A stretch of 10,865 bases of DNA from Betaproteobacteria bacterium (GTDB taxonomy: Bacteria; Pseudomonadota; Gammaproteobacteria; Burkholderiales; Burkholderiaceae), in assembly GCA_009921765.1 (NCBI GenBank), contig RFXC01000150.1, positions 1 through 10,865 of the forward strand, written 5' to 3'. Positions 6,279 through 10,865 of this stretch are shown here, in pieces; the first letter of the stretch is position 1; each line of letters starts with the position of its first letter. The position numbers and the translations under genes are program-made. Under the pieces are notes generated by a model that ran no database searches, was not told the DNA's origin, and was given only the letters and a program-made list of their open reading frames with translations.

Positions 6279-7838
6279 TCACGCTTGGTTGCGCATCGCC
6301 TGGGGCCAGATCCCCTGCTTGCCGGGGGAGAGGATGCCGTTGGGATCGAGTGCATCCTTGAGGCGGTGGTGCAGGTCCCACAGCGCCCCATCGTTGTGCT
6401 TATAGGTCTTGGCGATCTGGTCCATGAAGGCGAGGTGGGTGCGGTATTCGCCGAAGCCGGCATCCGCTGCCTCGTCGACCAGTTTGCCGAACAGGTCGTA
6501 AGCGCTCTTGCGCATCGCTTCGTCGGCGCGGTCATACATGATCATCAGGATGTGGTGCATGTCGCGCCATCCGACCAGAAACTCGCCGATGTAATCGAAC
6601 CCGAAATCGTGGCAGCGCTGCTTGATCAGGTTGTACTGGCTCAGCGCTTCCTTGCCGTCGGGTGCCGAGATCGGCGAGAAGTTGATATGCCCGCCGCCGC
6701 CGATCCAGTTCATGATGCTGAATTCGGTCATGTTCGGCTCGCCGCGCATCAACCGCACGCGATAGTCCCAGGCGGGATCGTTATCGCGGTTGAGGTGCAG
6801 CTTGGCACCCGGAATGCTCATCATCGCTTCTTCAACGAGCTTCCAGTTGTTCTCGATGATCGGCGGCGGGCCATAGAGCGCGGCGTAGAAGTTCCACATG
6901 CCAAGGCCATGATCCGACGCGATCTTCTTGCGGATCGAATCCGGGATAGGACCCTTGCCGTCAAAGTAATGGCGACGCGTGGTCTTGGCGGACACTTCCC
7001 ACAAGAGATCGACCGCCACCGCCGCGTTGGGGATCACCTGGTTGACCTTGAGCGGTTTGACCGCGTCGAAGATCGCGGCGAGGTCTTCCTCACGCTCGTA
7101 GGTGATCATGAACGGTTTGTAGCCTGGCGGTTCGGGCATCAGCCAGATGCCCATCTTGGTCACCACGCCAAAGTTGGACTGGGTGAACATGCCGTCGAAA
7201 TGCGGGCCGGCCGCGTGCTTGGTCGATTGCCAGTGCTGCGACCCTTCGATCGCGCCCTGCCCGGTGCGGACGACCTGACCATCGGCGAGGACCACTTCCA
7301 TGCCGCATTGCATGACGAAGTGATCGCCGTAAGGCGTGTAGCCTGCACCGTGTTCAAGCGCGTTGCCCATCACGCCGCCCCAGCCCGGTGCCGCCGGATC
7401 GATCCACAGCTTGCTGCCGATCTGGCGCAGATGCCGGTAGAGCTGGAAATAGGAGATCCCGGGTTCGACCAGCGCGTAGCCGTATTTCTCGTTGACCTCG
7501 AGGATGCGGTTCATCCGTTTGAGATCGAACATGACATAGCCGGACTGGCGCGGGGCAGGTCCGCCATAGGCGAAATTGCGGCCGTTGCCGAAGGTCCAGA
7601 TCGGCAGCTTGTAGGCGTTGAAGACCTTCAACGCCTCCTGGATCTGTTCCATGTTTGCCGGTGCGACGGCAGCCGAGGGCAGCATTTCGCCATCGGCCAG
7701 CGGCGAATAGGCATCGCGATAGGCCGACAGCGGCAGTTCGTCGACAAAGACCCAGTCGTTGCCGACGATTCGAGCTAGCTCGTCCAACGCCTTGCGAAAG
7801 GTTGCGGCGTCGACGCCTTGGGGCATGCGCGTGCTCAC
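6279..7838 (-). CDS. Vanillyl-alcohol oxidase/4-alkylphenol dehydrogenase-type flavoprotein
   Basis: A 519-residue VAO/PCMH-family flavoenzyme expected to oxidise the para-benzylic carbon of a 4-hydroxyphenyl compound (vanillyl alcohol, creosol, p-cresol, 4-alkylphenol) by hydride transfer to FAD via a quinone methide. Landmarks, compared from memory with Penicillium VAO: FGNGRNFAYGG with Tyr91 (VAO Tyr108); GGGGHINFSPIS with His384 at the covalent-flavin His422 position; and GEYRTHLAFMD with Tyr465-Arg466 (VAO Tyr503-Arg504, phenolate binding). VMGNALEHGAGYTPYGDH and LDPNGILSPGKQGIWP also match closely. The VAO Asp170 position (LWLDVPD) reads Ala150 (LWIDPAA). There is no signal peptide. The start is GTG 7838, which overlaps the upstream gene's stop as GTGA and has GGGAG 10 nt upstream. 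Longer frames run through the upstream gene. Whether it is an oxidase or passes electrons to the operon's cytochrome c cannot be told from sequence. Confidence 0.92.
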   Translation of the reverse strand: MSTRMPQGVDAATFRKALDELARIVGNDWVFVDELPLSAYRDAYSPLADGEMLPSAAVAPANMEQIQEALKVFNAYKLPIWTFGNGRNFAYGGPAPRQSGYVMFDLKRMNRILEVNEKYGYALVEPGISYFQLYRHLRQIGSKLWIDPAAPGWGGVMGNALEHGAGYTPYGDHFVMQCGMEVVLADGQVVRTGQGAIEGSQHWQSTKHAAGPHFDGMFTQSNFGVVTKMGIWLMPEPPGYKPFMITYEREEDLAAIFDAVKPLKVNQVIPNAAVAVDLLWEVSAKTTRRHYFDGKGPIPDSIRKKIASDHGLGMWNFYAALYGPPPIIENNWKLVEEAMMSIPGAKLHLNRDNDPAWDYRVRLMRGEPNMTEFSIMNWIGGGGHINFSPISAPDGKEALSQYNLIKQRCHDFGFDYIGEFLVGWRDMHHILMIMYDRADEAMRKSAYDLFGKLVDEAADAGFGEYRTHLAFMDQIAKTYKHNDGALWDLHHRLKDALDPNGILSPGKQGIWPQAMRNQA

Positions 7839-8404
7839 GACTGTTGTACTCCCACTTCGAATGCCCACGAAACCAGCATGCCAGGGCTTTTCCCATCGAG
7901 CCCGCAATGTCCCGACTGGCACCGCAGTTCGGCAGACCGCCGGTTCCCGCCCAGCGCATCCTGCATGTGGTTAGCCAGAACAGTCGGCCAGCCGGTGCTG
8001 GCCCGCGCGAGCAGCGCCGGTGCGCCGTCGGTGCGGTGTTCCCACCGCATTTTGCGGTAATGATGCGCCCACTGCAGCAACGGGCGCGCGCCGTCGGCTA
8101 GCAGAACCTGTTCGGCAATCATGGCGACCGGGTCGGAAGTCAGGCCGACGAGCACGCCTTCGCCAATGGCGAGTTCATGGAGCAGGCCGTTTAGCGTACG
8201 GTCGATCCGGATGACTCTTGCCGCACGTCCCGAATTGACGAAGGTTTCGGCAAAGAGCCGGCTTTCGGGGACTTCCGCTTCCTCAATGACAATGGTCTTG
8301 AGTGGTCGCTTCGCGAAGGCGCGGCGTCCGATACCCAGACCGGCCACTACCGCTCCCACGGCACCCCCGCTCATGACGGTGCGACGGCTGACATCCCACG
8401 CCAT
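7835..8404 (-). CDS. Tat-signal protein of unknown function, coupled to the VAO-type gene
   Basis: I do not recognise this 189-residue protein. Its N-terminus is a convincing twin-arginine signal: an n-region with SRRTVM (Arg7-Arg8), a small-residue hydrophobic stretch (about 13-26, GGAVGAVVAGLGIG) and a possible cleavage after AFA (29-31), so it should be exported already folded or as part of a folded complex. The mature part (about 158 residues) has no membrane helix. It has a His/Trp/Arg-rich patch (QWAHHYRKMRWEHR, 111-124) and a C-terminal pair Cys162-QSGH-Cys167 that could form a disulfide or bind metal. ATG 8404 has GAAGGGA 8 nt upstream and lies 3 nt after ubiX; its TGA overlaps the GTG of the VAO-type gene. 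Being second in the operon and coupled to a flavoprotein without a signal peptide suggests a maturation or export partner. This is inference only. Confidence 0.8.
   Translation of the reverse strand: MAWDVSRRTVMSGGAVGAVVAGLGIGRRAFAKRPLKTIVIEEAEVPESRLFAETFVNSGRAARVIRIDRTLNGLLHELAIGEGVLVGLTSDPVAMIAEQVLLADGARPLLQWAHHYRKMRWEHRTDGAPALLARASTGWPTVLANHMQDALGGNRRSAELRCQSGHCGLDGKSPGMLVSWAFEVGVQQS
7849..7853 (-). promoter_or_regulatory. Ribosome-binding site fixing the GTG start of the VAO-type gene
   Basis: On the minus strand, GGGAG lies 10 nt before GTG 7838. That GTG forms a GTGA overlap with the preceding stop. Together these set the start at GTG and not at the internal ATG (7826) or the longer upstream frame. 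Confidence 0.6.
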
Positions 8405-8407
8405 TCT

Positions 8408-9022
8408 CTAGTTCCCTTCTTCTTGCGCCAAGGCCGGAACGAGGCTTGCCGCCTCTTTGCTCAGGCCTTGCCAGCGTTTCTCCGACTTCGCGTGAAGCCC
8501 GAACAGATCAAGCACCCGCATACAGCTGTGATCGACTACCTCGGCCAGCGAGCTCGGCCGCGAATAGAAGGCCGGCACCGGCGGAAAGATCACCGCACCC
8601 ATTTCGGTGCAGGTCGTCATGTTGCGCAAATGCGCCAGATTGAGCGGCGCTTCTCGGGTAATCATCACCAGACGCCGCCGCTCCTTCAGCATCACGTCAG
8701 CGGCGCGGGTGATGAGGTTGTCGGACAGGGCGTGAGCCACCGCGCCCAGCGTGCGCATCGAACAGGGCGCGATCACCATGCCTTCGCACACGAACGAACC
8801 GCTGGCGATCGAGGCGCCGACATTGCGGACGTTATGCACGACATCGGCCAGCGTTTCGAGCCGGGCTTTGCCTTCGGGCAACTCCTCGCGAATATTGAGC
8901 AGCGCCGCCGAAGACATCACCAGATGGGTTTCCCAGCCCCCGGACTCGCGCAGCAGTTCAAGCAGCCGCAGGCCATAAACCGATCCGGTTGCGCCGGTAA
9001 CGCCCACAACCACCCGCTTCAC
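8408..9022 (-). CDS. ubiX: UbiX-type flavin prenyltransferase (prFMN synthase; VdcB role)
   Basis: A 204-residue cytosolic enzyme of the UbiX/Pad1/VdcB family, which prenylates reduced FMN to make the prFMN cofactor of UbiD decarboxylases. Visible motifs are VGVTGATGSVYGLRLLELL (6-24, flavin-phosphate loop), APCSMRTLGAVAHALSDNLITRAADV (85-110) with RRLVMITREAPLN following, and MGAVIFPPVPAFY (141-153). Length is normal for the family. I prefer GTG 9022 (MKRVVVGVTG), which has AGGA 8 nt upstream and begins as UbiX proteins usually do. ATG 9031 would add MPA but has no properly spaced ribosome-binding site, and longer extensions encode an Arg/Asp-rich stretch that looks like leader. It is the first gene of the operon, 3 nt before the Tat-signal gene. 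Linkage to vdcC/vdcD points to a dedicated catabolic copy. It could be the cell's only UbiX, which this window cannot show. Confidence 0.93.
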   Translation of the reverse strand: MKRVVVGVTGATGSVYGLRLLELLRESGGWETHLVMSSAALLNIREELPEGKARLETLADVVHNVRNVGASIASGSFVCEGMVIAPCSMRTLGAVAHALSDNLITRAADVMLKERRRLVMITREAPLNLAHLRNMTTCTEMGAVIFPPVPAFYSRPSSLAEVVDHSCMRVLDLFGLHAKSEKRWQGLSKEAASLVPALAQEEGN

Positions 9023-9030
9023 CGCAGGCA

Positions 9031-9034
9031 TCCT
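9031..9034 (-). promoter_or_regulatory. Ribosome-binding site supporting the GTG start of ubiX
   Basis: On the minus strand, AGGA lies 8 nt before GTG 9022. It overlaps the alternative ATG (9031), so that ATG cannot use it. This favours GTG, giving a protein starting MKRVVVGVTG. Confidence 0.55.
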
Positions 9035-9048
9035 GCCAGCGTGTGCAT

Positions 9049-9080
9049 CGCGATCACGGTCGCGCAAGGCCAGACCTTGC
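9049..9080 (-). other. Two adjoining hairpins in the ubiX leader
   Basis: In the leader upstream of ubiX there are two back-to-back inverted repeats: GCAAGG/CCTTGC (6 bp, 5-nt loop, 9064-9080) and CGCGA/TCGCG (5 bp, 6-nt loop, 9049-9064). They meet at base 9064, about 15 nt upstream of the ribosome-binding site. No U-run follows, so this is not an intrinsic terminator. It may be a leader structure or chance in GC-rich DNA. No riboswitch class is recognised. Confidence 0.35.
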
Positions 9081-9111
9081 AGTGCATGCCGAATTCCCGT
9101 CTCCCGATCTT

Positions 9112-9159
9112 TGTCAATACTATACAACGCATTCCTCATTGCGCAACGTTTTTTGCAAA
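9112..9159 (-). promoter_or_regulatory. Cluster of palindromic candidate operator sites
   Basis: Two perfect 8-bp palindromes, TTTGCAAA (9152-9159) and TTGCGCAA (9139-9146), lie with centres 13 nt apart. A further imperfect inverted repeat, TTGT-N9-ACAA (9112-9128), spans the putative -10 element. Their placement over the candidate promoter is what a repressor or activator site would look like, but no regulator gene is in the window and I cannot assign a family. Confidence 0.35.
9119..9146 (-). promoter_or_regulatory. Candidate promoter of the decarboxylase operon
   Basis: The gap before ubiX is AT-richer than its surroundings. On the minus strand a good -10 hexamer, TATAGT (9124-9119), lies 16 nt downstream of TTGCGC (9146-9141), a weak -35. 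A perfect TTGACA also occurs just downstream (9117-9112) but lacks a good -10 at 17 nt. Transcription from TATAGT would give a leader of about 90 nt before ubiX. The -35 overlaps the palindrome TTGCGCAA, which suggests regulation. Confidence 0.4.
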
Positions 9160-9178
9160 CCGAGGAAAGCGGTCTAGC

Positions 9179-10639
9179 TCATGGCCGGACCCCCAGATTG
9201 ATCGTCTTCATCTCTAGAAACTCGTCGATGCCGTGGCGCGAACCTTCTCGCCCGAGGCCTGATTCCTTGATCCCGCCAAATGGGGCCGTTTCGGTCGAGA
9301 CGATGCCGTTGTTCATGCCGACCATGCCGGTTTCCAGCCCTTCGGCAACCCGCCAGGCCCGGTCGATATCTCGGGTGAAGGCATAGGCAGCCAGGCCCGA
9401 GCGGGTGGCATTGGCCAGGGCCAGCGCTTCGGCCTCGGTATCGAAGCGGAACACGGGCGCAACTGGTCCAAAGGTCTCCTCGTCCGCCAGGCGCATGGCG
9501 GGGTTCGCCCCGGTCAGCACGGTCGGCTGAAAGAACAGCTCCCCCGAGCTGTGCCGCTTGCCTCCGGTGACGATGCTTCCGCCTTGCGCAAGCGCATCGG
9601 CGACATGGCCCTGAACCTTGTCGAAGGCGGCCTGGGTGATGAGCGGCCCTTGATCGGTTACGCCTTCAAGCCCGTTGCCAACCGTGAACGCGCCGACCCT
9701 GGCGGCCAGAGCCTCGACGAAGCGGTCGTGGATCCCGCCTTGTACCAGGATGCGGTTGGCGCAGACGCAGGTCTGCCCGGTGTTGCGAAACTTCGAGGCA
9801 ATCGCCCCTTCGACCGCCTGATCGAGATCCGCATCGTCGAACACCAGCAGCGGGGCATTGCCACCTAGTTCCATCGAAACCCGCTTGAGCGTGGTGGCGC
9901 ATTGCGCGGTCAACAGCTTGCCCACCGCGGTCGAACCGGTGAAAGTGAACTTGGTGACATCGGGATGACTGGTCAGGACCGATCCGATTGCGGGAGCATC
10001 GCCGCAAACCACGTTGAACACGCCGGGCGGAATGCCCGCTTCAAGGGCGAGCTTCGCCAGTACGAACGCGGTCAGCGGGGTGAGTTCGGACGGTTTGAGG
10101 GTGACGGTGCAGCCAGCCGCAAGCGCCGGAGCGACCTTGCGGGTGATCATCGCTGCAGGAAAATTCCATGGCGTGATGGCGCCCACCACGCCGATCGGCT
10201 GGCGAATAACGAAGATCCGCCGATCAGCGCTGGCCGGAATGACCTCGCCGTAGACGCGGCGCGCCTCTTCGGCGAACCACTGGATGAAGCTGGCTGCGTA
10301 ATCGACCTCGCCCAGCGCCTCGGTCAGCGGCTTGCCCTGCTCGGCGGTTATCAGCAGGCTCAGGTCCTGACGATGCAGCCGGACCAGTGCCAGCCAATCC
10401 TGCAACAGACGGGCGCGTTCCTGTGCGGATCGCTTGCGCCAATCGGAATAGGCGCGGGAATTGCTTTCGATGGAACGGTGTGTTTCGGCTTCGCCCAGCA
10501 GTGCGACCGTCGCAAGGGTGCCGCCCGTTGCGGGATTTAAGACCGTGAAACTGCTTGCTGCTTCGACTTGGGCACCATCGATGATCGGCTGGCTGGTCAG
10601 AAACTCGCTACGCCCGAGCGGAGGAATCGTAACAGCCAC
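9179..10639 (-). CDS. NAD(P)-dependent aldehyde dehydrogenase, succinate-semialdehyde dehydrogenase type
   Basis: A 486-residue ALDH-superfamily protein of the GabD/SSADH class, cytosolic. Key residues are Asn159 in TPWNFPAAMITRK, Lys182 in LKPSELTP, Glu257 in SMELGGNAP, catalytic Cys291 in GQTCVCANR, and the EETFGPV block; the C-terminal PFGGIKESGLGREG is typical. The Cys291-Val-Cys293 pair is the class-typical motif (a redox-sensitive pair in the human enzyme). The start is GTG 10639, with AGGAG 8 nt upstream; the longer frame from ATG 10678 would bury that ribosome-binding site. It reads in the same direction as the decarboxylase operon but is separated from ubiX by about 150 nt with a candidate promoter, and from the upstream receptor gene by a terminator, so it is probably its own transcription unit or the leading gene of a read-through unit. 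The physiological aldehyde is not known. It might oxidise succinate semialdehyde or an aliphatic or aromatic aldehyde linked to this pathway. Confidence 0.9.
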   Translation of the reverse strand: MAVTIPPLGRSEFLTSQPIIDGAQVEAASSFTVLNPATGGTLATVALLGEAETHRSIESNSRAYSDWRKRSAQERARLLQDWLALVRLHRQDLSLLITAEQGKPLTEALGEVDYAASFIQWFAEEARRVYGEVIPASADRRIFVIRQPIGVVGAITPWNFPAAMITRKVAPALAAGCTVTLKPSELTPLTAFVLAKLALEAGIPPGVFNVVCGDAPAIGSVLTSHPDVTKFTFTGSTAVGKLLTAQCATTLKRVSMELGGNAPLLVFDDADLDQAVEGAIASKFRNTGQTCVCANRILVQGGIHDRFVEALAARVGAFTVGNGLEGVTDQGPLITQAAFDKVQGHVADALAQGGSIVTGGKRHSSGELFFQPTVLTGANPAMRLADEETFGPVAPVFRFDTEAEALALANATRSGLAAYAFTRDIDRAWRVAEGLETGMVGMNNGIVSTETAPFGGIKESGLGREGSRHGIDEFLEMKTINLGVRP

Positions 10640-10647
10640 GGTTGAAA

Positions 10648-10652
10648 CTCCT
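10648..10652 (-). promoter_or_regulatory. Ribosome-binding site fixing the GTG start of the SSADH-type gene
   Basis: On the minus strand, AGGAG lies 8 nt before GTG 10639, the ideal spacing. The only upstream in-frame ATG (10678) has no comparable site. Confidence 0.7.
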
Positions 10653-10722
10653 GTGATCGTGGGACCATCTGGCAACATGGCAAGCGGAAGAAGAGGGTCG
10701 GTCCTCTCGATGCCGACGTCAC

Positions 10723-10757
10723 AAAATGCGAGGGCGGCAGTGACCTTCCGCCCTCGC
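10723..10757 (-). terminator. Intrinsic (Rho-independent) terminator of the TonB-receptor gene
   Basis: A perfect 10-bp GC-rich inverted repeat, GCGAGGGCGG / CCGCCCTCGC (10728-10737 and 10748-10757), has a 10-nt loop. On the minus strand it is followed by ATTTTGT (10727-10721). It starts 7 nt after the receptor stop codon, in the right orientation to end that gene, and it insulates the downstream aldehyde dehydrogenase. Confidence 0.85.
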
Positions 10758-10764
10758 CATCATG

Positions 10765-10865
10765 TCAGTACTTGTATGCGAGCTTGAGGAACCACTCACG
10801 CGGACGCGAGAAGCTGGCCGTCGCGGCGCCACCGACGTCGAGATCGACATAACCGCCCTGAAGGT
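10765..10865 (-). CDS. TonB-dependent receptor, C-terminal fragment (gene runs off the window)
   Basis: Reading the minus strand from the right edge gives 32 codons (first full codon at 10863) and then TGA at 10767-10765. The peptide ends in SFSRPREWFLKLAYKY. Alternating hydrophobic residues, the RPREW motif and a terminal aromatic residue are typical of the last beta-strand of outer-membrane TonB-dependent receptors, where the final aromatic is the BAM recognition signal; SRPREW-type endings are common in sphingomonads. Such receptors import siderophores, sugars or, in sphingomonads, possibly aromatic compounds; the substrate cannot be told from this tail. The gene is terminated by the hairpin just downstream. 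Confidence 0.8.
   Translation of the reverse strand, partial: LQGGYVDLDVGGAATASFSRPREWFLKLAYKY

Noticed and set aside
7839..7922. In-frame extension of the VAO-type gene into the Tat-protein gene
   Set aside because: It overlaps the upstream gene by 88 nt. The GTG at 7838 has a ribosome-binding site and the GTGA overlap, and family alignment begins near there.
9023..9139. In-frame N-terminal extension of ubiX from ATG 9139
   Set aside because: The extra residues are Arg/Asp-rich without any family match, and the region contains the candidate promoter. GTG 9022 with AGGA is the better start.
9160..9175. Weak inverted repeat downstream of the SSADH-type gene, considered as a terminator
   Set aside because: Only a 4-bp stem (ACCG/CGGT), and on the minus strand an A-run follows instead of a U-run.
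1..10865. CRISPR arrays, tRNA or rRNA genes, insertion sequences, phage or toxin-antitoxin genes
   Set aside because: No repeat-spacer pattern, no tRNA- or rRNA-like sequence and no transposase or integrase frames were seen. The only transposon sequence is the 19-nt library adapter.

Overview
The window looks like the end of a draft-assembly contig from a high-GC alphaproteobacterium, most plausibly a sphingomonad (Sphingomonadales). This rests on base composition, the style of the encoded proteins, and a TonB-dependent-receptor tail ending in an aromatic residue at the right edge. The first 19 bases are not genomic: they match the Tn5/Nextera transposon mosaic end exactly, so the genome starts at about base 20 inside a truncated gene.

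Layout. (1) Bases 21-605 (+) are the C-terminal two thirds of an alpha/beta hydrolase of the aromatic meta-cleavage-product type. (2) Bases 692-1231 (+) encode a TIGR02444/DUF2390-type protein of unknown role. (3) Bases 1228-9022 hold eight tightly packed minus-strand genes, which read right to left as: ubiX-type prenyl-FMN synthase; a small Tat-signal protein of unknown function; a vanillyl-alcohol-oxidase (VAO)-type flavoprotein; an aromatic-type aldehyde dehydrogenase; a UbiD-family hydroxyarylic-acid decarboxylase (VdcC type); its small zinc-ribbon subunit (VdcD type); a second, divergent VAO/PCMH-type flavoprotein; and a lipoprotein cytochrome c. Gaps are -4 to 36 nt, with ATGA and GTGA start/stop overlaps, so this is almost certainly one operon, with a candidate promoter at about 9119-9146. 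(4) Bases 9179-10639 (-) encode a second aldehyde dehydrogenase of the succinate-semialdehyde dehydrogenase class. (5) Bases 10765-10865 (-) are the last 32 codons of a TonB-dependent receptor, followed by a clear intrinsic terminator.

How the genes fit together (inference). The VAO-type enzyme would oxidise the benzylic carbon of a 4-substituted phenol (creosol, p-cresol, vanillyl or 4-hydroxybenzyl alcohol or a similar compound) to the aldehyde, passing electrons to oxygen or to the cytochrome c. The aldehyde dehydrogenase would make the 4-hydroxybenzoate or vanillate. The prFMN-dependent UbiD/VdcD decarboxylase, supplied by UbiX, would remove CO2 to give phenol or guaiacol. A catechol meta-cleavage route could follow, consistent with the hydrolase at the left edge. 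The hydroxylase or O-demethylase and the ring-cleavage dioxygenase are not in the window.

The most unusual points are: a second flavoprotein that has lost the recognisable phenol-binding and covalent-FAD residues of the VAO family but is kept in the operon beside a cytochrome c; and an unrecognised Tat-signal protein translationally coupled to a flavoprotein with no export signal, which suggests a possible 'hitchhiker' export system.
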